In this document: positions 1 through 5,330 of the stretch, one piece after another
Position numbering within the stretch: the stretch's first letter is position 1
How the letters are laid out: every line of letters begins with the position of its first letter
NCBI GenBank assembly: GCA_029974035.1
Contig: JARKQG010000080.1
Location: forward strand, 1 to 7,883
Length of the DNA stretch: 7,883 bases
DNA from: Eubacteriales bacterium
GTDB lineage: Bacteria > Bacillota_A > Clostridia > Christensenellales > Aristaeellaceae
Direction of reading: 5' to 3'
Notes under the pieces: generated by a model
The model's input: the letters and a program-made list of their open reading frames with translations, nothing else
What the model was told of the DNA's origin: nothing
Database searches by the model: none
Program-made: the position numbers and the translations under genes

Positions 1-413
1 TCACCTACTCCGGCCACCCGCTGGCCTGCGCCGCGGGGGTGGCCTGCGTCAATTACTACGGGGAGGCGAAGATTCTGGACAACGTCCGCGCCGTCGGCGC
101 GGCGCTGAAGGCGCGGCTTCTGGCCATGAAGGAGGCCCATCCGTCGGTGGGCGACGTGCGCGCCATCGGCCTTTTCGCCGCGGTGGAGCTGGTCCGCGAC
201 AAGGCCGCCCGCGAGCCGCTGGTGCCCTACGGCAAGGACCCCGAGGGCGTCATGAAGGACGTTCTGGGCAGGCTGTTCAAGCGGGGCTTCATGACCTACA
301 CCCACGAGAACATGATCCTCGTCGCGCCGCCGCTCATCATCACCCAGGCCCAGCTGGCGGAGGAGATGGAGAAGCTGGACGAAGTGCTCTTTGAAGTGGA
401 CGCGATGATCTGA
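1..413 (+). CDS. Class III (omega-amino acid) aminotransferase, C-terminal part
   Basis: This is the 3' end of a PLP-dependent class III aminotransferase; the 5' end lies outside the window. The open frame starts at base 3 and reads TYSGHPLACAAGVA at once, the conserved T-x-S-GHP-LACAA block of this family, whose Thr contacts the PLP phosphate in known structures. About 136 residues are present. The Schiff-base lysine would lie upstream and is not visible. The distal part (ELVRDKAAREPLVPY, then APPLIITQAQL, ending in an acidic helix) is the usual C-terminal small domain. Related enzymes use beta-alanine, GABA or taurine as amino donor. Next to dihydropyrimidinase and PreA genes, the best guess is beta-alanine to malonate semialdehyde; a taurine:pyruvate enzyme is the main alternative. 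Its stop is 11 bases from the next start, so the two genes are probably co-transcribed. The family is certain, the substrate is inference. Confidence 0.88.
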   Translation, partial: TYSGHPLACAAGVACVNYYGEAKILDNVRAVGAALKARLLAMKEAHPSVGDVRAIGLFAAVELVRDKAAREPLVPYGKDPEGVMKDVLGRLFKRGFMTYTHENMILVAPPLIITQAQLAEEMEKLDEVLFEVDAMI

Positions 414-424
414 CGGAGGGACGC

Positions 425-1573
425 ATGGCCTGTATTCTGAAACTTCCGGCCCGAACGGTCTTTGGCGAGGGCGCCCTCGAGGCGGCGGCGGAGGACATCT
501 GCCGCCTTGGCAAAAAGGCGCTGATCGTCACGGGCAATACCGTGAAAAAAGGCGGGGGCTTCGCGCATCTGACGGCGCTTCTGGCGCGGGCGGGGGTGGC
601 GTGGTCGGTTTTTTCGGACATCCCCGGCGAGCCGGACGACGAAATGATCGAGGCGGGCGCGAGGGCCTTTTCCGACGGCGGCTGCGACCATCTGATCGGC
701 CTGGGGGGCGGCAGCCCGCTGGACAGCGCCAAGGCCATCGCGGTGCGCACGGCGCTGCCCGGACGCGTGGTGGCCCACGCCGGGCGCGAAATCACCGGAA
801 ACCTGCCCAAAATGGCGCTCATTCCCACCACCGCCGGCACCGGCAGCGAGGCCACGAAGTTTACCGTCATCACCGACAGCCGGGGGGGCGCGAAGCTCCT
901 GCTCCGGGGCGAATGCCTGCTGCCGGACGTGGCCGTGGTGGACTTTGCGCTGACGCTTTCCGCGCCGCCCGATCTCACCGCCCATACCGGCCTGGACGCG
1001 CTGACCCACGCGGTGGAGGCCTACACCTCTAAAAGAGCCACGCCGCTGACCGATCCCTACGCCGCCGATGCGGCCGGGCGCATCCTCAAAAGTCTACCCC
1101 GGGCCTTTGATGGCGGGGACCCCGCCGCCCGGGCGGAGATGGCCGTGGCCGCGTACGAGGCGGGGGTGGCCATCTCCAACGCCTCCGTCACGCTGGTTCA
1201 CGGCATGAGCCGGCCCATCGGCGCCCGGTTTCACGTGCCCCACGGCCTGTCAAACGCGATGCTTTTGGTGCCCTGCCTGTCCTTCGCGGCGGCGGGCCGG
1301 CCGGAAAAATTTGCGGAGCTGGCCCGGCGGACCGGCGCGGCCGGGTTTGGCGGGGACGACCGCCAGGCCGCGGAGGCGCTGATCCGGGCGCTGGCGGCGC
1401 TGGCCGACCATCTGGGCATCCCCACCCCGGCGGCCTACGGCATCCCGAAGGCGGATTTCTACCGCGCGATCCCGCAGATGGCGCGGGAAGCGATCGAAAG
1501 CGGCAGCCCGGCGAACACCCTCCGCGAGGTCGCGGAAGGGGACGTCGCCCGCCTGTACGAGGCGCTCTACTAG
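425..1573 (+). CDS. Iron-containing alcohol dehydrogenase, probable malonate semialdehyde (3-hydroxypropionate) reductase
   Basis: This 382-residue protein is a full-length group III, metal-dependent alcohol dehydrogenase, cytoplasmic and NAD(P)-dependent. The N-terminal dinucleotide-binding half shows GGGSPLDSAK (residues 94-103) and PTTAGTGSEAT (134-144). The C-terminal helical half supplies the metal site: Asp191 and His195 in DALTH, His259 in LVHGM and His273 in VPHGL. At residue 263 it has Arg (GMSRPIG) where FucO-type enzymes have a His, so it belongs to an HGMSRPIG subgroup. GGAGGG at 415-420 lies four bases before the ATG. The gene follows the aminotransferase by 11 bases, which suggests it reduces that enzyme's aldehyde product: malonate semialdehyde to 3-hydroxypropionate if the donor is beta-alanine, or sulfoacetaldehyde to isethionate if taurine. 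A hairpin terminator follows. Family and metal ligands are clear; the substrate is inferred from context. Confidence 0.88.
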   Translation: MACILKLPARTVFGEGALEAAAEDICRLGKKALIVTGNTVKKGGGFAHLTALLARAGVAWSVFSDIPGEPDDEMIEAGARAFSDGGCDHLIGLGGGSPLDSAKAIAVRTALPGRVVAHAGREITGNLPKMALIPTTAGTGSEATKFTVITDSRGGAKLLLRGECLLPDVAVVDFALTLSAPPDLTAHTGLDALTHAVEAYTSKRATPLTDPYAADAAGRILKSLPRAFDGGDPAARAEMAVAAYEAGVAISNASVTLVHGMSRPIGARFHVPHGLSNAMLLVPCLSFAAAGRPEKFAELARRTGAAGFGGDDRQAAEALIRALAALADHLGIPTPAAYGIPKADFYRAIPQMAREAIESGSPANTLREVAEGDVARLYEALY

Positions 1574-1590
1574 GTATATCCCCCGCTTAC

Positions 1591-1622
1591 AATGGCGTAA
1601 GGCGCGTTCCTTGCGCCATTTT
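1591..1622 (+). terminator. Terminator-like hairpin after the dehydrogenase gene
   Basis: Arms AATGGCGTAAGG (1591-1602) and CCTTGCGCCATT (1609-1620) pair over 12 positions with one G-U wobble and a six-base loop. The T-run is short (TTTT at 1619-1622, partly inside the stem), so termination may be incomplete. It lies between the dehydrogenase stop and the ABC ATPase start, and probably separates two transcription units. Confidence 0.7.
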
Positions 1623-1645
1623 GCTGTTCCGGAACGACCAGAATC

Positions 1646-1650
1646 GGAGG
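1646..1650 (+). promoter_or_regulatory. Ribosome binding site that sets the ATPase start at 1658
   Basis: GGAGG lies one base before an ATG at 1652 and seven bases before an in-frame ATG at 1658. Only the second has normal spacing, so 1658 is preferred and the protein loses two residues relative to the longest frame. Confidence 0.75.
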
Positions 1651-1657
1651 TATGACC

Positions 1658-2473
1658 ATGCAGCTGGCCAGAAAAAAACCCGAACCCATCCCCGAGCCGG
1701 GGGACGGCGCGGAGATCCTGATTGAAAACCTTTCGGTGCGCTTCCCGGACAGGGAGGGCGGCGAGACCATCGACGCGCTGGTCAACGTCAACCTTGCCAT
1801 CCGCCAGGGCGAATTCGTATCGCTGGTGGGGCCGTCGGGCTGCGGCAAGACCACGCTTTTGCGGGCCATCGCGGACCTGCAGCGGCCGTCGGAGGGCGCC
1901 ATCACCGTGCGCGGGCAGACGCCCCGCCAGGTGCGCCTGCAAAAGAAGTTCGGCATCGTATTCCAGAGCCCGGTGCTCTACGACTGGCGCACCGCCCGGC
2001 GCAACGTATGCATGCCGATGGAGCTGATGGGCCTGCCCAAGGCCCAGCGCACCGCCACCGTCAGCGAAATGCTGGGCATGGTGGGGCTTTACGACTTTGG
2101 CCGCAAGTACCCGGGCCAGCTCTCCGGCGGCATGCAGCAGCGGGTAGGCATCGCCCGGGCGCTGGCCATCGACCCGGAGATCCTTCTGATGGACGAACCC
2201 TTCTCCGCCCTCGACGAATTCACCAAGGAAAAGCTCAACGAGGACCTTCTGACCATCTGGAGCAAGACCCACAAGACGGTGGTGTTCGTCACCCACAACA
2301 TCGCCGAGGCGGTGTTCCTGTCCGACCGCGTGGTGGTGCTCTCGCCCCACCCGGGCCGCGTGTCGGCGGTGGTTGACATCGACATCCCCCGGCCCAGGCG
2401 CCTGGCCGTCAAGGATACGCCCGCCTTCGGCGCGCTGGTCGCCAAGGTCCGCGGCAGCTTCGAGGGGGTGTGA
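1658..2473 (+). CDS. ABC importer ATP-binding protein (SsuB/TauB-type)
   Basis: This 271-residue protein is the cytoplasmic ATPase that powers the importer encoded by the next three genes. All nucleotide-binding motifs are present (numbered from the 1658 start): Walker A GPSGCGKTT (58-66), Q-loop Gln in FQSP (103), signature LSGGMQQR (155-162), Walker B ILLMDEP (175-181), D-loop SALD and switch His in VTHN (213). The sequence DEPFSALDEFTKEKLNEDLL is typical of the nitrate/sulfonate/taurine/thiamine-precursor family of ATPases, which pair with NMT1-like binding proteins. The roughly 20 residues before the first strand (EILIENLSVRF) are rich in Pro and charge and look like a short disordered extension. 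The 3' end (GAGGGGGTG) doubles as ribosome binding site for the first permease, implying translational coupling. The sequence alone does not fix the substrate; a pyrimidine is inferred from hydA and preA. Confidence 0.93.
   Translation: MQLARKKPEPIPEPGDGAEILIENLSVRFPDREGGETIDALVNVNLAIRQGEFVSLVGPSGCGKTTLLRAIADLQRPSEGAITVRGQTPRQVRLQKKFGIVFQSPVLYDWRTARRNVCMPMELMGLPKAQRTATVSEMLGMVGLYDFGRKYPGQLSGGMQQRVGIARALAIDPEILLMDEPFSALDEFTKEKLNEDLLTIWSKTHKTVVFVTHNIAEAVFLSDRVVVLSPHPGRVSAVVDIDIPRPRRLAVKDTPAFGALVAKVRGSFEGV
2462..2469 (+). promoter_or_regulatory. Ribosome binding site supporting the TTG start at 2478
   Basis: The purine-rich GAGGGGGT lies inside the last codons of the ATPase gene, eight bases before TTG at 2478. 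The next in-frame ATG (2514) has no such site, and earlier in-frame starts lie deep inside the ATPase gene. Confidence 0.65.
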
Positions 2474-2477
2474 TCCT

Positions 2478-3320
2478 TTGACCGCCCTCAAAAAGGCGCT
2501 CGCCTCCCCCCGGATGGTGACGCTGGTGTGGACCCTGGGGCTCGTGGTGGTCTGGGAGATTGGCGCCACGGTCATCGCGGGCGTCAAGCGCACGCCGGAA
2601 AACGTGCTGCCGCACCTGTGGCAGATCCTCTACTCGGTCTTTGACCCCCGCAAGATCAACGGCACCCAGACGGCGCTGCAGCTGGTGCTGTCCAACGCGG
2701 GCATTACCCTGTTCCGCGCGGCCATCGGCTTTGTGCTGGGCGCGGCGGTGGGCTACCTGCTGGCGCTGGTGATGAGCCTTTTCAAGGCGGTGGAAAAGGC
2801 CCTTTTCCCCTACCTGATGATCATCCAGATGATCCCGATTCTGGGCATGGCGCCCATCGTGCTGGCGCTGACCAAGTCCATCGACAAAAGCCGCATCGTG
2901 ATCGCGGCGATCCTGACGTTTTACCCGGTGGCCACCAACGCGCTGGCCGGCTTCAAGGCGGTGGAAAGGGAAAAGCGCGAGCTCATGTTTTCCCTGGCCG
3001 CCAGCCGGTACGAGGTGTACAGAAAGCTGCTCATCCCCTTTTCAATGCCCTACCTCTTTACCGGGCTCAAAATCGCGGCGCCGATGGCCATCACCGCCTC
3101 CATTTTGGTGGACACGCTGCAGGGCGGCAGCGGGCTGGGCACGATGATGAGCCAGTCCCTCAAGCACGCGATGACCATCTACGTGTTCTGGCAGATCGTG
3201 TTTCTGAGCGCCATCGTGGGCATTCTGAGCTACCGTCTGATGGCCGCGCTGGAAAAGTGGGCCTCCCCCTACCGCAGAAACCCCAAGGGGCCCGCCCCAA
3301 AGCCGGGGGCGCTGCCATGA
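2478..3320 (+). CDS. ABC importer permease, first subunit
   Basis: This 280-residue integral membrane protein is a BPD/SsuC-type importer permease. Hydrophobic segments lie near residues 14-34, 73-100, 112-132, 138-156, 196-212 and 235-255, compatible with six membrane spans. The coupling (EAA) loop that docks on the ATPase lies at about 170-195 (SLAASRYEVYRKLLIPFSMP), with the expected A-x3-Y/W and I-P spacing. The TTG start four bases after the ATPase stop is chosen because of the upstream GAGGGGGT and normal family length. An ATG at 2373 in the same frame would run 100 bases into the ATPase gene and is rejected. It overlaps the second permease by four bases (ATGA), so the two are translationally coupled. 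Together they probably form a heterodimeric channel, in contrast to SsuC/TauC-type systems, which commonly have one permease gene. The substrate is not shown by the sequence. Confidence 0.9.
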   Translation: MTALKKALASPRMVTLVWTLGLVVVWEIGATVIAGVKRTPENVLPHLWQILYSVFDPRKINGTQTALQLVLSNAGITLFRAAIGFVLGAAVGYLLALVMSLFKAVEKALFPYLMIIQMIPILGMAPIVLALTKSIDKSRIVIAAILTFYPVATNALAGFKAVEREKRELMFSLAASRYEVYRKLLIPFSMPYLFTGLKIAAPMAITASILVDTLQGGSGLGTMMSQSLKHAMTIYVFWQIVFLSAIVGILSYRLMAALEKWASPYRRNPKGPAPKPGALP

Positions 3321-4117
3321 AGCAAAAGAAGTTCTCCTGGGACGGATTCTCCGCCATTTTGTACCCGGTGCTCTTCGGCGCGGCGGTGGCCGTATTGTGG
3401 CAGACCCAGCTGCTGCACAAAATTCTGGGCGCGGACACTTTTACGCTGCCGCTTCCGGGGCGCATCCTGGCCATCATCGGCGACAATCTGCCGACCATCA
3501 TGCTCAACGTGCGGGCCACGGTGACCGTGGCGCTGGGGGGCCTGGCGCTGGGTTCTCTTTTGGGGTACTTTCTGGGCGTGATCGCGGCGGTGTTTACCAA
3601 GTGGGGCAAGGGCGGGCTGACGCTGGCCTCCGCCTTCAACGCCATCCCCATCATCGCCATCGCGCCCATCCTCAACAACCTCACCAAGGATTTCAGCCCG
3701 GACGCCAGCGTGCGCAGCATGCTGGCCAAGATGCTGGTGGTGATGATCACCTCCACGGTGTCCATGAGCATCAACGCCTACCGGGGACTGACGGAGCTGA
3801 AGCCCTTTTCGCTGGATCTGATGCACTCCTACGCCGCCACGCCGTGGCAGATCTTCTACAAGCTCCGGCTGCCCAACAGCGTGCCATACGTGTTCACGGC
3901 GCTGCGGGTCAGCGTGCCGGGCTCGGTGATCAGCGCGCTGGTCAGCGAATACTTCGCGGAGTACATCATCGGCGTGGGCCGGCAGATTCGCGAAAACATC
4001 GTGCTGGCGCAGTACGCCACCGCCTGGGCCTACATTCTGGTGGCCTGCGCGATCGGCATTGCGATGTACGCGGCGCTGCTCGCCGCGGAGCGTATTCTTC
4101 TGAAGTGGCGGAGATGA
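3317..4117 (+). CDS. ABC importer permease, second subunit
   Basis: This 266-residue membrane protein is the second SsuC-like permease. Hydrophobic segments lie near residues 12-30, 68-93, 104-121, 136-152, 196-218 and 235-257. The coupling loop is at about 167-190 (DLMHSYAATPWQIFYKLRLP), followed by NSVPYVFTALRVSVP, a typical family continuation. The start is the ATG overlapping the previous stop in ATGA (3317-3320), with a G-rich stretch (CCGGGGGCG, 3303-3311) upstream. A longer in-frame start at 3257 would overlap the first permease by 64 bases and add a Pro-rich tail, so it is not used. The two permeases are only distantly similar by eye and have different N-termini, so a heterodimer is more likely than a recent duplication. 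A 45-base gap with a good ribosome binding site separates it from the binding-protein gene. Confidence 0.9.
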   Translation: MKQKKFSWDGFSAILYPVLFGAAVAVLWQTQLLHKILGADTFTLPLPGRILAIIGDNLPTIMLNVRATVTVALGGLALGSLLGYFLGVIAAVFTKWGKGGLTLASAFNAIPIIAIAPILNNLTKDFSPDASVRSMLAKMLVVMITSTVSMSINAYRGLTELKPFSLDLMHSYAATPWQIFYKLRLPNSVPYVFTALRVSVPGSVISALVSEYFAEYIIGVGRQIRENIVLAQYATAWAYILVACAIGIAMYAALLAAERILLKWRR

Positions 4118-4146
4118 CGCCCACTCGGTTGAATAAAAACCAAATT

Positions 4147-4157
4147 AAGGGAGGAAA
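4147..4157 (+). promoter_or_regulatory. Strong ribosome binding site of the binding-protein gene
   Basis: AAGGGAGGAAA lies five to seven bases before ATG 4163, in the short AT-richer gap after the second permease. Such a strong site suits the excess of binding protein over transporter that ABC importers usually need. No convincing promoter is visible in this gap. Confidence 0.7.
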
Positions 4158-4162
4158 CGGAC

Positions 4163-5251
4163 ATGTTGCATGGGAGAAAGAGAACGCTGATTCTGGCGGT
4201 TCTGATGGCAGCGGCGCTGCTCATCACGGCCGCCGGCCCCGCGCTGGCCGCCGGGTATCCGGCGGATGCCACCGCCGAAGCCGTCGTGGTGGACGCCGCG
4301 TCCCAGGGCAAGGTGGGCAACTGGGGCCTGGGCAACGAGTACGAAATACAGGCACTGCTCTCCAAATACGGCCAGCCCACCACCTACCTCAGCCAGGCCT
4401 TCGACATGGACGGCTTTGACGATGATTCCATCCTCCTGGCCTCCGCCATGACGTATAACGAGCTGGGTCTGGTGAAAAACGACTACCAGGGCGGCTACGC
4501 CTACGGCGACACGGTAAAGTATATTGACATGAACGACGAGGGCGTGGCGATGCTGGAGGACAACATCTTCACCACCCGCGCCTTCGCGGAAGCCAACCCC
4601 AACACGGTCAAGGCGTTTGTCGCCGCCTCCATGAAGGGCTGGGCCTACGCCTGCGCCAACCCGGCGGAGGCCGCGGAGATCGTGTACAAGTACGGCTCCT
4701 CCGTGTCCAGAGAGCACCAGGCCTACATGGCGGAGGAAGTCAAAAAGCTGGTGGAAACCGACACCAAGGGCAGCGCCGTCACCGCCTACGGCGCGATGGA
4801 CGAGGAGGCCATGCAGCAGACGCTGGACCTGGCCAAGACCTACATCAAGCTCTCCGATTCCGCGGCGGCGGACGCCCTTTCCAAGCTGACCCTGGACGAC
4901 ATCCGCGACGCGTCCTACTGGGAGGCGGCCACCGCCGAGGGCGCGGCCCTTGAAGCCCCCGAAAAGGCGGATGTGACCATCCAGCTCAAGTGGCTGCCCC
5001 AGGCGCAGTTCATGGGCTACTACGTGGCGCTGGACAAGGGCTACTATGCGGACGCGGGCCTCAACGTGACCATCGTGCCCGGCGGCGGCGACATCTCCGA
5101 AACCACGGCGGTCTACACCGGTCAGGTGGACTTTGGCGTCACCTGGGTGTCCAACCTGATCGCGGCCAACGCCGGCGGCATGGGCCTCGTCGAGGTGGCG
5201 CAGGTGTTCCAGCGCTCCGGCCTGGTGCTGGTGTACAAGATCGCGGAATAA
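4163..5251 (+). CDS. NMT1/THI5-like ABC substrate-binding protein with circularly permuted lobe order
   Basis: This 362-residue secreted protein should capture the substrate and deliver it to the importer encoded just upstream. Residues 1-29 form a signal peptide (RKR, hydrophobic core, then ALA-A); no lipobox cysteine is present. Residues 50-256 (KVGNWGLGNEYEIQALL, ASAMTYNELGL, IDMNDEGVAMLED, KGWAYACANP, ending SYWEAATA) match what is normally the C-terminal two thirds of NMT1-type proteins. Residues 257-268 are an Ala/Glu linker. Residues 269-359 (VTIQLKWLPQAQFMGYY, DKGYYADAGLNV, GQVDFGVTWVSNLIAA, FQRSGLVLVYK) are what is normally the N-terminal part of the mature protein. The order is therefore swapped, with new ends at the usual hinge crossing after LVLVYK. 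The frame is intact, and signal peptide, ribosome binding site and terminator are all in place, so the gene looks functional. The likely ligand is a pyrimidine or its breakdown product, inferred from neighbours. Confidence 0.9.
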   Translation: MLHGRKRTLILAVLMAAALLITAAGPALAAGYPADATAEAVVVDAASQGKVGNWGLGNEYEIQALLSKYGQPTTYLSQAFDMDGFDDDSILLASAMTYNELGLVKNDYQGGYAYGDTVKYIDMNDEGVAMLEDNIFTTRAFAEANPNTVKAFVAASMKGWAYACANPAEAAEIVYKYGSSVSREHQAYMAEEVKKLVETDTKGSAVTAYGAMDEEAMQQTLDLAKTYIKLSDSAAADALSKLTLDDIRDASYWEAATAEGAALEAPEKADVTIQLKWLPQAQFMGYYVALDKGYYADAGLNVTIVPGGGDISETTAVYTGQVDFGVTWVSNLIAANAGGMGLVEVAQVFQRSGLVLVYKIAE

Positions 5252-5268
5252 CCGCGGCGCAATTCCCA

Positions 5269-5316
5269 ACGACCGCCCGCGCCGGGCCGCGAGCACGGCG
5301 CGGGCGGCCGTCTTTT
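5269..5316 (+). terminator. Strong intrinsic terminator between the importer genes and hydA
   Basis: CCGCCCGCGCC (5273-5283) and GGCGCGGGCGG (5297-5307) form a perfect 11-bp GC-rich stem with a 13-base loop. Beyond one A-C mismatch, ACG/CGT adds three more pairs. CTTTT (5312-5316) follows directly. It should end the importer transcript, or attenuate it if hydA is read from the same promoter. The hydA ribosome binding site begins at the last T of the run. Confidence 0.88.
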
Positions 5317-5323
5317 AAGGAGG
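5316..5323 (+). promoter_or_regulatory. Ribosome binding site of hydA abutting the terminator
   Basis: TAAGGAGG lies seven bases before ATG 5331 and directly follows the terminator T-run. I see no -35/-10 pair in the 79 bases between the binding-protein stop and hydA, so hydA is probably reached by readthrough or from a promoter inside the upstream gene. Confidence 0.7.
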
Positions 5324-5330
5324 CAGTCCC

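Noticed and set aside
1574..1650. Promoter-like TACAAT near 1588-1593
   Set aside because: No matching -35 hexamer lies at suitable spacing and the element falls inside the left edge of the terminator hairpin.
2373..2477. Longer start for the first permease
   Set aside because: It would overlap the end of the ATPase gene by 100 bases and add an Arg/Pro/Ser-rich tail. TTG 2478 has a ribosome binding site and gives normal length.
1250..2593. Long minus-strand open frame across the dehydrogenase and ATPase genes
   Set aside because: It is antisense to two clear genes, is rich in His, Arg, Gly and Ala as expected from complemented GC-rich codons, and shows no family motif. The same holds for minus-strand frames at 296-1009, 3269-3826, 4145-5296, 5139-6731 and 6694-7425.
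3397..4419. Long plus-strand frame overlapping the second permease and the binding protein
   Set aside because: It is a frame shadow: low-complexity Ala/Gly/His/Arg sequence with no membrane pattern, while the other frame encodes a clear permease.
4163..5251. Two separate half-size genes fused, or a truncated binding protein plus a remnant
   Set aside because: Both blocks are complete and non-overlapping parts of one family domain. They are joined in frame with one signal peptide and one stop, so a permutation fits better than a fusion of remnants.
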